A stretch of 64,000 nt of DNA from DASTFP01 sp963744345 (GCA_963744345.1 CAVUTD010000029.1:62001-126000); one strand, 5' to 3'; numbered from the stretch's first letter, positions 25,970-36,675 are shown. Numbers and translations are program-made. Notes: generated by a model not told the origin, from the letters alone.

Positions 25970-28900
25970 ATGCTCCGACATATTCCTCTTGCAGAAGACC
26001 TCGCGCTTAAGCGCCTCGTCACCACGCCCCGTGACCAGAAGCCTGGCTTCGCCTGGCGTGAAGCTCTGGGCGACTCCTCCTTCGAGACGACGCTTCCGGA
26101 GATCATCGTGATGCGCGGTTTGGGCGACGAGCGACAGCTTAGCCTGGCCGACGTCGCGGACGAAATTGGCGCTGCGCTTACGGACCTGCTGCTCTCGCGG
26201 GAAGAAAAGGACATCTTCAGCGAGGAGAATCGCGCATTTGTTGCCAACGTGGCACACTCTGTAGCCACGCGCCTTCTCGATCATATTCGAGAGGGCCATG
26301 GACTAAAACTCTCAGAGTACGACCTTTCCCTTCTCATCGAGAAGGCCCTTATCGAGAATGATGCGCACGACGTGGCCAAGAGCCTTGTCTTCAAGCGGTC
26401 CGCCAAGAGCTCGGAACAAGCCGCCGCAGGAGCGAGCGAGCGTTCTGCCACAGGTCCTCTCGTCGTTCGGTTGATCCGCCGCAATGGCACCGTGGTGCCT
26501 TGGAATGAAAGCAAGATCGAAGTTGCCTGTCGCAAGGCATTTCTCACCACGAAGGAGGATGCCGAGAGCGCAATCAGGATCGCTCGCGCGGTAACTGCGC
26601 GCATTCGCCGCGGCGAGCGAGCCTTCGTGCATATCGAAGACGTGCAGGACATGGTTCAGGAAGAGCTCATGCGACAGGGATTCTACAAGGTCGCCGAGAG
26701 CTACATCCTATACCGGGCTCAGCGGGCTCGCTTGCGTGAAGAAGCTGCGAAACCGCCGCCCGACGCCGAACAGGAATCCCTCATCGTCGTGCGCCGCAAG
26801 AGCGGCGAGAGCGTCTTCTGGGATGGAAGCGAGCTCAAGCGACGTATCCAATTTGCAGTCATCGGTCTGGATCTCTGCCTGGACGAACACCGGATTGAGC
26901 GAGAGCTTCGGCGCTCTATCGGCGCGGAGATCAGCGAAGAAGGCCTCCGCAGCACGATCATCTTGAACGCCAGGTCGCTGATCGAAAAGGACGCGGACTT
27001 TGCAAAGTTCGCCGGGCGCATTCTTCTCTCTTACATCTACGAAGAGGTGCTCGACTGGAGCATCATGCGCGATGGAATTGAGGGTCTCAAGGAAGCCCAT
27101 CGCAAGGCATTCAAGAGCTACCTTCGGCATGGAGTTGCTATCGAACGGTTAAGTCCAAAGCTCCTTCAGTACCGATATCGAAAGGCTGGCCGAAGCCCTG
27201 GATCCCTCAGCTGACCTCGACTTTGAATATCTCGGCATTCAAACCATCTACGACCGTTACCTCATTGTCGATAAGACTCGCCAGCCGACCCGGCGGATCG
27301 AAACGCCCCAGTTTTTCTGGTTGCGGGTTGCCATGGGCCTCTTTGTGCAAGAGGAAAAGGACCGAGAAGGGTGGGTTATCCGTCTTTATAATCTCTACAA
27401 GTCTCGTCGCTTCTGCTCCAGCACGCCTACTCTCTTCAACTCGGGCACCCCGCACAGCCAACTCTCCAGCTGCTACCTCTACAAGGTGGATGACAATATT
27501 GAAAGCATCATGCTCCGGGGAATCGCCGAAAACGCCTTCCTCTCGAAATGGGCGGGAGGGCTTGGCGGGTCATGGACTGCCGTCCGGGGAACCGGAAGTT
27601 ACATTAAGGGGACCAACGGCGAAAGCCAGGGTGTTATTCCCTTTCTCAAGCTCCACAATGACCAACTCGTCGCGGTCAACCAAGGCGGAAAACGCCGCGG
27701 TTCCGGATGCGCCTACCTCGAAAGCTGGCACAACGATATCGAAGATTTTCTCAAGCTGCGCATCAACACGGGCGACGAACGACGCCGAACGCACGATCTC
27801 AACACCGCGAATTGGGTGCCAGACCTCTTCATGAAACGCATGGAAGGGCGGGAGAATTGGACGCTTTTCCGCGCGAACGAAGTTCCCGATCTCCATGAAT
27901 GCTACGGACGCAAGTTCGAGGAGCGGTATACCCATTATGAGCGGCTCGCCCAAGAAGGAAAAATCTATGGGCGGGCGATTCCCGCAATCGATCTTTGGAA
28001 GGAGATGCTCAAGTTGCTTTTCGAAACGGGTCACCCATGGCTGACCTTCAAGGATGCATGCAACTTGCGCTCGCCTCAAGATCACGCCGGAGTCATCCAC
28101 TCCTCGAATCTTTGCACCGAAATTACCCTAAACAGTAGCGAGGAGGAGACCGCGGTCTGCAACTTGGGCTCAATCAATCTCGACACGCACGTCAAGGGCG
28201 ACGGAACTCTCGATTTCGAAAGTCTTCGCGAGAGTATCACTGTGGCCGTTCGCGCGCTCGACAACGTGATCGATATCAACTTTTACCCCACCGAAGCGGC
28301 CCGGCGAGCGAACATGCGGCACCGGCCGATTGGTCTGGGCGTGATGGGCCTGCAGAATGCGCTTTTCAAGAAAGAGACCGGCTTTGCCAGCAAGGAAGCT
28401 ATTGAGTTCAACGATGAATTCATGGAGGCAGTTGCTTATTGCGCCTACAGCGCTTCAAGCGATCTCGCTGCCGAACGGGGGACTTATTCGAGCTATCGCG
28501 GCTCGAAGTGGGACCGTGGTCTCCTTCCGCAGGATACAATTGAACTCCTCGAGAAGGAACGCGGCATCAAGATTGACGTGCCCCGCGGCGGCACGATGGA
28601 CTGGAATCCGGTTCGGCAGAAGATCGACAAACATGGGATGCGCAACTCTAATGTGCTGGCCATTGCTCCGACGGCAACGATCTCGAACATCATGGGGACC
28701 ACGCCGTGCATCGAGCCGAATTACAAGAACCTCTACGTGAAGTCGAATCTCTCTGGCGACTTCATTGTCCTGAATAGAGAATTGGTTCTTGATCTGAAAA
28801 AGGAGGGACTTTGGACCGAGGAGATGGTGGACCAGCTCAAATACTTTGACGGCGAGTTGAGCGATCTCGCTGACATCCCCGAGCGTCTCAGGCAAAAGCA

Positions 28901-29234
28901 CGCGACGGTATTCTCCGTCCCGTACACGGCCATCATCGATGCCGCTGCGCGACGTCAGAAATGGATCGACCAATCGCAGTCGGTTAATCTTTTCCTCGCC
29001 CAGCCCGACATGAAAACCCTCAGCCACATGTATCGTCGCGCATGGCACGTCGGGCTCAAAACGACGTATTACCTCCGGACGCTCCAGGCCTCTAATATCG
29101 AAAAAGCAACCGTTTCGGTGAAAAAGGAGGTCAGCGGCGTGGCCGGGAGCAAGCGTGAATATACCGCCGAGGAGCAGCTCGCCTGTTCCATTGAAGCCCT
29201 GCGCAACGGTGCGGAGTGCCAAGCCTGCCAGTAG
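25970..29234 (+). CDS. nrdA: Ribonucleotide reductase large subunit with repeated ATP-cones, one frameshift near 27165
   Basis: The catalytic subunit reduces NDPs to dNDPs. The reconstructed protein has about 1,088 residues. The N-terminal third holds one degenerate and two clear ATP-cone domains (VVRLIRRNGTVVPWNESKIE; LIVVRRKSGESVFWDGSELK), giving dATP/ATP allosteric control. The first frame runs to 27214; the second takes over at STDIERLAEALDPSAD, so one base near 27165 (CTCCTTCAG) is inserted. Catalytic parts are intact: QLSSCYLYKVDDN, SSNLCTEITL, ETAVCNLGSINL, the tyrosine pair in GLKTTYYLRT and the C-terminal redox pair ECQACQ. It forms an operon with nrdB under the NrdR boxes. Confidence 0.92.
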
Positions 29235-29355
29235 TCGGGATCTAGGATACGGTCACCCGCCCGATTGGAGACATCGCTAGAAAGAGTCGCGGAGGTGGAG
29301 ACGATTCGACTCTTCGCCCCGCGGTCATATTGTGCTGTCATCAGATGTTGCCTTC

Positions 29356-30555
29356 ATGACTATGCATTTCGATACTATCCCTGAAGCGATCGCTGACATC
29401 CGGAAAGGACGCATGGTCATCGTGACCGATGATGCGGATCGTGAAAACGAAGGCGACCTCGTGATGGCGGCCTGCAAAGTGACGAACAAGGCGGTCAATT
29501 TCATGGCGAAACATGGCCGGGGGTTGATCTGTGTGCCGCTCACCGAAGATCGTGCCCAACATCTCGGCTTGCAGCGAATGGTCGCCCACAACCGCGAAAT
29601 GCATCGAACCGATTTCACAGTGTCGGTCGATGCCGCCAGGGACATTACTACTGGAATAAGCGCCAGAGACCGAGCGCTCACGATCAAGGTACTCGCTTCG
29701 GGCGCTTCGCAGGCGTCAGATCTTGTCCAACCTGGTCATGTTTTTCCGCTGCAAGGTAAGCCGGGTGGAGTGCTCCGACGCGCAGGTCATACAGAAGCTT
29801 CCATCGACCTGGCTCGCCTGGCTGGGTTCGATCCCTCCGCTGTCGTCTGCGAAATCCTGAACGAGGATGGCTCGATGGCCCGCTTACCACAATTAATCAA
29901 GTTCAAGAGAAAGCACGGGCTGAGAATCTGCTGCATCCAGGACCTGATCGCTTATCGCCGAAAACAGGAGAAATTGGTCGAGCGAGAGGAGACAGTCTCC
30001 CTGCCGACGGAGTATGGGATATTCGAACTGCACCTCTATCGCTCGACGGTGGATGAACGGCACCATCTCGCACTCGTCAAAGGCCATATCAATCCTAAAG
30101 AACCGACGGTAGTTCGCGTTCATAGCGAATGCCTCACAGGCGACGTCTTCGCCTCGAAGCGGTGTGATTGCGGAGCGCAATTGCATCAGGCTCTCGCTCA
30201 AATTGAACAAGCTGGCACCGGGATTCTCGTTTACATGCGCCAGGAAGGGCGCGGGATTGGTCTCGCCCCAAAAATCCACGCTTACAAACTCCAGGAACAA
30301 GGACTCGATACGGTTCAAGCGAACGAAAAACTCGGATACGCTGTCGATCTCCGAGATTATGGATTGGGCGCACAGATCCTGGTGGATCTCGGCGTTCGAA
30401 AGATCCGTCTCCTTACGAACAACCCACGTAAGGTTGTCGGCTTGGAAGGTTATGAGCTGGAGATCGTAGAGCAAATTCCCATTCGCTCGGCCGCTAACCC
30501 GCATAATGCGAAATACCTGGCCACGAAGAAGTCGAAGCTCGGCCATCTTCTCTGA
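29356..30555 (+). CDS. ribBA: Bifunctional RibBA: DHBP synthase / GTP cyclohydrolase II
   Basis: The N-terminal half (RibB) makes 3,4-dihydroxy-2-butanone 4-phosphate from ribulose 5-phosphate, with DDADRENEGDLVMAA, the TTGISARDRALTI loop and GRAGHTEAS-like RRAGHTEASIDL. The C-terminal half (RibA) opens GTP, with zinc ligands in DVFASKRCDCGAQL and catalytic RQEGRGIGLAPKIHAY. Both halves look active. An upstream GTG at 29332 would add 8 residues; I prefer the ATG at 29356 or 29362 because RibB proteins start close to FDTIPEAIADI. ribH follows after about 140 bases, so riboflavin genes are clustered. I found no FMN riboswitch in the leader. Confidence 0.94.
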   Translation: MTMHFDTIPEAIADIRKGRMVIVTDDADRENEGDLVMAACKVTNKAVNFMAKHGRGLICVPLTEDRAQHLGLQRMVAHNREMHRTDFTVSVDAARDITTGISARDRALTIKVLASGASQASDLVQPGHVFPLQGKPGGVLRRAGHTEASIDLARLAGFDPSAVVCEILNEDGSMARLPQLIKFKRKHGLRICCIQDLIAYRRKQEKLVEREETVSLPTEYGIFELHLYRSTVDERHHLALVKGHINPKEPTVVRVHSECLTGDVFASKRCDCGAQLHQALAQIEQAGTGILVYMRQEGRGIGLAPKIHAYKLQEQGLDTVQANEKLGYAVDLRDYGLGAQILVDLGVRKIRLLTNNPRKVVGLEGYELEIVEQIPIRSAANPHNAKYLATKKSKLGHLL

Positions 30556-30693
30556 TCTCCTCTGCGAACTTCAAGGCGGAGAAGCACGAGGTCCGCATCA
30601 AGAAGACTGCGTTGACGAAATCGCTAGATGGCATTGCCCCACCATTGGACATTGGGCTTGAGAGTGCATACTTTTGCGCCAACATCTCCTTAG

Positions 30694-31173
30694 ATGCCCA
30701 AAACTCCGTTCATCCGTCCTCACGTGACATCAAGAGGGAGCCTGTGCTTTGCGATCGTGGCCAGCCAGTACAACAACGCCTACGTTCAGCCTTTGGTGGA
30801 GTTCGCTTCCGCCGAAATCAATGATTTGGAGCCGGGGGCACATCTCTCCGTCGTCCGAGTTCCTGGTTCTTTCGAGATTCCTGTCGCCGTAAAGCTCGTC
30901 GCTATGAAGAAGAGATGCGACGTGATCCTGGCGCTCGGTGTGATCTTGCAAGGCGAAACAGCCCACGCGGAATTGATCGCACGCAGCGTGAGCCAGGCTT
31001 TGATGACTCTCGCGTTAGAATTCACAATTCCTGTCATTCACGAAGTGTTGCTCCTCAAGAATGAGGAACAGGCGAAAGCACGCTGCCTGGAAAGAGATCG
31101 TAACCGTGGAGTTGAGGCGGCAAGAGCTGCGGTCGCAATGGCGCGCACGGCCAAGCAGCTAGCTGCGAAGTAG
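30694..31173 (+). CDS. ribH: 6,7-dimethyl-8-ribityllumazine synthase
   Basis: RibH condenses DHBP with the pyrimidine product of the RibA branch to form lumazine, the step before riboflavin. The 159-residue length is standard. Conserved motifs are FAIVASQYNNAYVQPLV, VVRVPGSFEIPVAVKL, ILALGVILQGETAHAELI and a C-terminal RGVEAARAAVAMA helix. It sits between ribBA and nusB, a common bacterial arrangement, with 3 bases to nusB. Confidence 0.94.
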   Translation: MPKTPFIRPHVTSRGSLCFAIVASQYNNAYVQPLVEFASAEINDLEPGAHLSVVRVPGSFEIPVAVKLVAMKKRCDVILALGVILQGETAHAELIARSVSQALMTLALEFTIPVIHEVLLLKNEEQAKARCLERDRNRGVEAARAAVAMARTAKQLAAK

Positions 31174-31176
31174 ATC

Positions 31177-31608
31177 ATGGGTGTGCGCCGTGATGGCCGT
31201 GAAGCGGCTGTTCAATATCTGTATCTTCGCGATCTGAACGGCGACAGTGACCTTGCCGCTTACTACCGGTTTCGTGGGTTAAGCCCGAGCGCGCGCAGAT
31301 TTTGCGATGGGCTCGTCCAAGGCACTATCGAACACCAGAGCGCCATCGACGACTTAATCCGCAAGAACACGCAAAACTACGAGCTCGCTCGGATATCCGC
31401 CGTCGATCGCAATGTCTTGCGCGTTGCAATTTACGAAATGCTTCATTGCCCCGAAATTCCACCGGTAGTTTCCATTAACGAAGCCATAGAAATCGCGAAG
31501 AAATACAGCACTGAGGAGTCGGGCCGCTTCGTGAACGGCGTTCTCGACCAGATCCGCGCCTCCTTACGCCGGCCGGCGCGAACGGCGGAACAGACAGCAA
31601 AGAAATGA
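31177..31608 (+). CDS. nusB: Transcription antitermination factor NusB
   Basis: NusB binds boxA RNA with NusE (S10) to support rRNA antitermination. The 143-residue all-helical protein shows GVRRDGREAAVQYLYL at the N-terminus, then DRNVLRVAIYEML and PPVVSINEAIEIAKKYSTE, followed by SGRFVNGVLDQIR. These are the family's most conserved segments. It starts 3 bases after ribH, so it is co-transcribed with riboflavin synthesis. ftsY follows 95 bases later in the same direction. Confidence 0.94.
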   Translation: MGVRRDGREAAVQYLYLRDLNGDSDLAAYYRFRGLSPSARRFCDGLVQGTIEHQSAIDDLIRKNTQNYELARISAVDRNVLRVAIYEMLHCPEIPPVVSINEAIEIAKKYSTEESGRFVNGVLDQIRASLRRPARTAEQTAKK

Positions 31609-31703
31609 TCGGCGAAGTGGGCGCATGTTGCGCCAGTGACTGCCAAAAGGACACTGCCTCGTCCTGTCAACACAAGGTTTTCGCTTCAAGTAAGTAAGAC
31701 TCT

Positions 31704-32552
31704 ATGCCGCTTGGATTCCTGAAATCTCTTGTTGCTAGATTCACCGGGCAGCCGGTGGACTGGGACGAACTGGAAGAAGCGCTCCTCCGCGCCGATCTGG
31801 GCGTGCCGATGACAATGCACATTCTTGACTCTCTGCGCGAACGCGGGAGCGAAATTGATGCAGAAACCGTTTCGGAAGTTTGTCGTAAAGAACTCCTGGA
31901 GGTTTTTCCTTTCAGTGTCCCGAACATCGGACCTTTGCCTGCCAAGCCAAAGGCTATTCTCATCGTGGGAGTCAACGGCACCGGAAAAACAACTTCCGCC
32001 GCGAAAATGGCCTATTGGTTCAAATCGAACCGCCATACCAATCTTCTGGTAGCTGCGGATACGTTTCGAGCGGCGGCGATCGAACAACTGCAAACCTGGG
32101 GGCAACGAATCGGTGTGGAAGTTATTAGCGGCCACTATGGTGGCGATTCGGCGGCTCTTTGTTATGACGCGTGGTCAAACGCCAATCGCCGCAACATCGA
32201 GTTCTTGATCTGTGATACAGCGGGACGTTTGCACACCAAGGGCAATCTGATGCAAGAACTAGCCAAGGTGAAGCGAACGCTCTCGAAGCACGACTTCGAG
32301 GCGCCTCATGAACGCTTGCTTGTGGTTGACGCGACCACCGGCTCCAACGCGCTGGTTCAGGCGAAGGAGTTCCACCAAGCTATTGGGCTGACAGGAATCA
32401 TCCTCACCAAGCTCGATGGCAGCGGCAAAGGTGGTGTGGCGGTGGCTATCCAGCACGAGCTCGAAATCTCTCCGCGCTTCATCGGGACTGGAGAAAAGGT
32501 CGAAGATTTCGCGCGGTTCGATCGCGAAATCTTCGTTAACCATATGCTCTAG
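31704..32552 (+). CDS. ftsY: Signal recognition particle receptor FtsY
   Basis: FtsY is the SRP receptor GTPase that delivers ribosome-nascent-chain complexes to the SecYEG translocon. The 282-residue protein has a short N domain (VDWDELEEALLRADLGV) and a full G domain: GVNGTGKTTSAAKMA, AADTFRAAAIEQL, CDTAGRLHTKGNLM, VDATTGSNAL and ILTKLDGSGKGGVAVA. It lacks the long acidic A domain of E. coli FtsY, as in many bacteria. SRP54 would be longer and Met-rich at its C-terminus, which is not seen here. Confidence 0.95.
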   Translation: MPLGFLKSLVARFTGQPVDWDELEEALLRADLGVPMTMHILDSLRERGSEIDAETVSEVCRKELLEVFPFSVPNIGPLPAKPKAILIVGVNGTGKTTSAAKMAYWFKSNRHTNLLVAADTFRAAAIEQLQTWGQRIGVEVISGHYGGDSAALCYDAWSNANRRNIEFLICDTAGRLHTKGNLMQELAKVKRTLSKHDFEAPHERLLVVDATTGSNALVQAKEFHQAIGLTGIILTKLDGSGKGGVAVAIQHELEISPRFIGTGEKVEDFARFDREIFVNHML

Positions 32553-32679
32553 CTCAGAGTGAACGCACGCACATCAGGGCGCGCGCTCACCGCACTTGAC
32601 TCCGAGGTATGCGATGCGCGCTTTGCGATGGAAAAGCTACTCGCCCCGACCCGCGTAACGAACGTCCTTTGAGGACTTC

Positions 32680-33225
32680 TTAATAGCCACGGTAGTGCAA
32701 ACTTAGCAGCCGGAAGGTCTCCGGCCCGTTCTCCGCTGTATAATAGTAAAGAACCAAAGTCGTAAGGTCCTGTGTCCACTGATAGCCAATCAATGTTTCC
32801 AGAACCTCTCCCTCGCGCGTTTTCTGCCTTGCTACCACACGTCCGGACCCATATTTGCGTTCGATGTTACGCCGGGTCTGATCGAAGAAGGAGCCGAAGC
32901 GTTCCGCATCCCATGAGTCATCCCCGTAGTGCAATTCAATTTCATTGAGCGAGTCGCTTTCGAAGTAGAACAACGCCCGTTGTAAGAGACGCTGAGGAAT
33001 CCCCTCCACCACCAGGCATTGCCGGTTCCTGATCGGCTTGCGCTCCACCACCCGCGCCTGAACGCGCTTCAGGCTGTCTTCAAGGCGTTGGGCGCTTTCG
33101 CCCCACTGAAAGTTGAACGGCACTTTCACCTCCTCAACGGCGCTCGCCTTCGTCATAGAAAAAGCGCAGAGGCCGGCTATCAACAGGGTCAACCGCGTGA
33201 ACCGCTCCATGACGTGAACGATCAT
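32680..33225 (-). CDS. Secreted protein of unknown function
   Basis: The 181-residue protein has a signal peptide (LTLLIAGLCAFSMTKASAVEE). The mature part is mixed alpha/beta: FQWGESAQRLEDSLKRV near the start, then CLVVEGIPQRLLQRALFYF, a segment that recalls small exported proteins reporting on a substrate strand, and a C-terminal TEN-like strand pair ending SLHYRGY. I do not recognise the family. The ATG at 33210 (MERFTRLTLL) is as good a start as 33225. It lies downstream of the secreted propeller-like protein on the same strand. Confidence 0.6.
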   Translation of the reverse strand: MIVHVMERFTRLTLLIAGLCAFSMTKASAVEEVKVPFNFQWGESAQRLEDSLKRVQARVVERKPIRNRQCLVVEGIPQRLLQRALFYFESDSLNEIELHYGDDSWDAERFGSFFDQTRRNIERKYGSGRVVARQKTREGEVLETLIGYQWTQDLTTLVLYYYTAENGPETFRLLSLHYRGY

Positions 33226-33318
33226 CCGCGGTCAATGAAATGCCGATGGCGCTCTGAGAGGATCGAACAAGAAACCTGCCTCTCTGTTTGCGCTTTTGGA
33301 GTTTCGCTCGCTTGAGTG

Positions 33319-34860
33319 CTAAGGAAGCTCAACCTCGCCGATGTCAATTTCCACGATGTTTCCCAATCCCCGAACACCATACTCAGCTACTACAGCATCG
33401 TCCCCGGCATACACGGTCAAAAGATCCTCTCTCTGGCCAAGCAGCAGGGCGACTCGACGCACATTAGGCTGAGCGGCGAGAAAGGCAAGTTTAAGTCCGG
33501 AGCGCGTCTCCAGCCAAAGACCAGCGTCATCGAAGGTCACACGGACGACGACCGTCGTGGAACTCGCGGTCAACCCTCCCGTCGCCAGAGTGATTTTTAC
33601 CTGATCGGTTTGGGAAGCAGAGCCTGCATCGGCCACCAGTTTGCCGTCTACAATTCCGAACTTGCGGCAATCCTCCATGGTTTTCTCAAAAACAATCGCC
33701 CACTTTCCGGACGCATCAGGATTTTTCTCCACCAAGGAGAGCACGCGCAAACGCTGCGCCGAGTCTCTTGTTTCAAGCACGGCAATCTCCTCTATCGCAG
33801 TGGAGGCACATACCCGAACGGGCGCAAATTCATCCTGATAAGCCCGCAGGAATTCCCCACCTTTGTTAAACTGGCCAGCGAACGGTTTCCCAGATTCGGC
33901 ATCCACGCCGGTGATCCAGAATGTTCCTTCCAAACCGAACGAGAGGCTCGACGCCACGGCGGCAACCGGCAGTTTGTTCCACTTCCCATCTGTTAGTTCC
34001 CAAACCTCGCCGCTCCTTGAGGCAGCGAGGCTGTGTTCTCCGCCAACTGATAATGCTCCGAAGGGCACGGGCGTTCTCTCCTCGTCAACCGTTTCGAGTT
34101 CCGGCAAGGCGATCCTCATCAATTTGTCTGAACTGCCGATAAACAAAGTTTGCTCGCTGGCGGCCATGTAAGCCGGACCCGGGATGTCCACCGTTTGTCT
34201 CTTGACACCGCTACCATCCTCCATTCTTGACAGCTGCAGAGTCCCGTCAGATAGCGCTGCCACGTAAGGAGCCGCCGTCGCGATCATCCGCTCCGCCGGC
34301 GGGGATGCAGAGCCTGGGGAGTTGAACTCCGTCGATCCCGGAACACTTCTTTCGGACGCGGTCGGCTCCAGAAACTCGGTCCAAACATATCCTCGCTCCT
34401 GATCGAATCGAAAGATCAACGGCTGGTTATTATTTGCGACCTCAGCCAAGATGACAAAGCCTCCTGGTTCCCGGCTAAAATCTTCAACGCGGGTAATGCG
34501 GGGGGAATGCTCGTCGCTAATCCAATCGTTAAAGTGGTAGGCAACACCTTCTGGCTTCAAGCTGTTGCCGACGTGGAAGCCACGAATTTCGTATTTCCCA
34601 GCGGGCAGCGGCTTCCCGGCGTCATCCTGCCCATCCCACGTGCCAATCAGACCATTCAGGCCAACCACGAAGTCGCTCTCTGCAGCGCCGACACAGAGGG
34701 TGCGCACGAGAGTTCCCCCGGAATCGAACACACCGAGGCTGATGCGCCCTTCGCTCTCGGGAAGCGCAAACGCGAATCGTTGCACGCGCTCAGCCGCCAG
34801 CGCCGGCAGCAATCCTGCGAAAAGTGCGAGCAGGATTTTCCTCAAGCGTAATAGTGCCAA
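33319..34860 (-). CDS. Secreted protein with FlgD-like Ig segment and beta-propeller-like repeats
   Basis: A 513-residue exported protein with a signal peptide (RKILLALFAGLLPALAAE). Residues 30-110 resemble the FlgD Ig-like domain (LIGTWDGQDDAGKPLPAGKY). The rest is strand-rich, with repeated short blades such as PYVAALSDGTLQLSRMEDG and QTLFIGSSDKLMRIALPE, suggesting a beta-propeller or similar scaffold. No catalytic motif is evident. It overlaps the end of the GH57 gene by 19 bases, so the two are expressed together, although one product is cytoplasmic and the other exported. Confidence 0.6.
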   Translation of the reverse strand: MALLRLRKILLALFAGLLPALAAERVQRFAFALPESEGRISLGVFDSGGTLVRTLCVGAAESDFVVGLNGLIGTWDGQDDAGKPLPAGKYEIRGFHVGNSLKPEGVAYHFNDWISDEHSPRITRVEDFSREPGGFVILAEVANNNQPLIFRFDQERGYVWTEFLEPTASERSVPGSTEFNSPGSASPPAERMIATAAPYVAALSDGTLQLSRMEDGSGVKRQTVDIPGPAYMAASEQTLFIGSSDKLMRIALPELETVDEERTPVPFGALSVGGEHSLAASRSGEVWELTDGKWNKLPVAAVASSLSFGLEGTFWITGVDAESGKPFAGQFNKGGEFLRAYQDEFAPVRVCASTAIEEIAVLETRDSAQRLRVLSLVEKNPDASGKWAIVFEKTMEDCRKFGIVDGKLVADAGSASQTDQVKITLATGGLTASSTTVVVRVTFDDAGLWLETRSGLKLAFLAAQPNVRRVALLLGQREDLLTVYAGDDAVVAEYGVRGLGNIVEIDIGEVELP

Positions 34861-36431
34861 TTGAGATTTGGGAAAAGATTGTCTCGTTCCTCGCAGGCGG
34901 CGATCAGTGCTTCATCGCGACGCTCCTGCGTGGCCAATTCGTATAGCTTCATGAAACGCAGGAGATGATCGCGCGTCCGCTTTTCCGCGTATTCGCGTGC
35001 CGTCCCGGTTTTCATCAGAAACGCCCAGTCGCTTGACTGCGCCAGAAGCAGCTCACGAGCCATTTGTCTGAGAAGTCGATCGAAGTACTCAGAATCCGTC
35101 TTGGCGAATTTGCGCGCCATTTCAGTCATTCTGGCTGCCCCGGCATGCAGGTGCGGGTAGATCCACGAGTTGCAAGGGTCGAGCCAAACTTCCCAATACC
35201 CCTTATTACCCCAACTTGATGGCGAGGGTTTCACCAACTGCAGAGTGGGATGATTAAACAGGTAGTTGGAAGGAGTCGTTAACTGGAAAACTTTTTGGTC
35301 ATGCACCGTCTTGCGCAAAAACAAGTCGAGGAATTCAGGGCCTTCAAACCACCAATGTCCAAAGAGCTCCGCATCGAAGGGGCTGAGGACGATTGGATCG
35401 ATCGGAAGCATTTCCCTCAATTGTTCGATTTGCTGGACGCGGCTGTGCAGAAAATCCGTCGCGTGAGCGTCTGCAGCTCCCATGGCCCAGTCGCGGCGAT
35501 AATATTCCTTCTTCTCGCTGCCTGTGATCCGGGAATATTTGATCCCCGTATAACGGCGATGACCCACCTCAGGATAGACTGCCGCGAGGTAGCTCTCCGG
35601 CAGCTCTTTGCCGATATCTCTGTAGAATTCCCGGTAGGCCGGGTCCCCCGGATAACCCTCGCGAGCGCTCCAGACCTGCTTGCTGGATTCTCGATCTCTG
35701 GCAAAGACAGCTGGTCCCGCCGGTGTGTAATAAGGCGAGAATATCGCGAAGCGGGGCCGCGGTTCGCCGAACATTAACCCGTGGGCATCGATGACAAACC
35801 ATCGGAGATTGGCTTCCTGCAAGATCGGGCCGACGGCAGGAATATAGCCGCACTCGGGCAGCCAGATTCCTGTAGGATCACGTCCGAAGCATTCGCGGTA
35901 TTCATCGCGCCCGATGAGGATTTGCGCCCTCATCGCCTCGGGGCAATACTCCATGAGCGGGAGAAAACCGTGCGTGGCCGCGCAAGCGACAATCTCCAGC
36001 AAGCCGTCCTCTTGCAGTTGGGCAAAGGCGCCGACCACGTCCCGGTTGATTTCGTTAACGTAAAAATCGCGAGCCGAGACAAAGCGCTCAGAATAAAAGT
36101 GTGCCAGACTATTCAGATTCGCGTCTCCTGCGGTCCGCTCAATTTCAAGTCGAGCCAGTTCGATGCCACGACTGAGGTAGCGCTCGGTGCGCTGCTGAAG
36201 GAGCGGATCACGCAACATGGCGCAGACGGTTGGAGTCATCGTCATCGCCAAGCGAACTTGAACCCGCTCGGAGGCGAGTCGCCGAAAAATGCGGAGGAGC
36301 GGAATGTACGTTTCCGCGACGGCTTCAAACAACCAATCTTCCTCATGGAATTCCTCATGTTCGGGGTGCCGAACGAATGGGAGGTGAGCGTGAAGGAGAA
36401 GGGCCAGTGAACCCGAGAATTTGGTCACCAT
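34842..36431 (-). CDS. GH57 1,4-alpha-glucan branching enzyme (DUF1957 type)
   Basis: A 529-residue enzyme that creates alpha-1,6 branches in glycogen-like glucans. Seen: the N-terminal strand LALLLHAHLPFVRHPEHEE, the nucleophile motif IWLPECGY, the acid/base region VLSPFDAELFGHWWFEGP, and the C-terminal helical DUF1957 domain ending ACEERDNLFPNLNWHYYA. These features separate GH57 branching enzymes from GH57 amylases. The start is set at MVTKFSGSLALLL; the open frame extends 23 codons upstream without family-like sequence. It is probably co-transcribed with the secreted protein downstream. Confidence 0.9.
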   Translation of the reverse strand: MVTKFSGSLALLLHAHLPFVRHPEHEEFHEEDWLFEAVAETYIPLLRIFRRLASERVQVRLAMTMTPTVCAMLRDPLLQQRTERYLSRGIELARLEIERTAGDANLNSLAHFYSERFVSARDFYVNEINRDVVGAFAQLQEDGLLEIVACAATHGFLPLMEYCPEAMRAQILIGRDEYRECFGRDPTGIWLPECGYIPAVGPILQEANLRWFVIDAHGLMFGEPRPRFAIFSPYYTPAGPAVFARDRESSKQVWSAREGYPGDPAYREFYRDIGKELPESYLAAVYPEVGHRRYTGIKYSRITGSEKKEYYRRDWAMGAADAHATDFLHSRVQQIEQLREMLPIDPIVLSPFDAELFGHWWFEGPEFLDLFLRKTVHDQKVFQLTTPSNYLFNHPTLQLVKPSPSSWGNKGYWEVWLDPCNSWIYPHLHAGAARMTEMARKFAKTDSEYFDRLLRQMARELLLAQSSDWAFLMKTGTAREYAEKRTRDHLLRFMKLYELATQERRDEALIAACEERDNLFPNLNWHYYA

Positions 36432-36675
36432 GCCGAAACGTAGCGAACCGCAAGAAGTCGGACAAGATCGTTTTGCTGTTGCTGTCCGCGCTGTGTTCAA
36501 GCCATCCTCGGTCGGTGAGTTACGAGCAAACCATCTTGTGTGCTGACGCGCTCAGGCTTCGAACAGCCGCATCTCTGGCGCGCGTATTCACCGACCGAAC
36601 CGAACACAGACGCTGCTCGATGCGGAGCTATTGTTCAAGGAATCACCTCTTTATGCCGAAGCTTTCCAACGCTCC

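Noticed and set aside
29282..29314. 8-bp inverted repeat (AAGAGTCG / CGACTCTT) before ribBA as an FMN riboswitch or terminator
   Set aside because: The loop is 17 bases long, there is no U-run, and none of the conserved FMN-riboswitch segments are present.
32664..32676. GTCCT-TTG-AGGAC hairpin after ftsY as a terminator
   Set aside because: The stem is only 5 bp and the following T content is low, so it could easily be chance.
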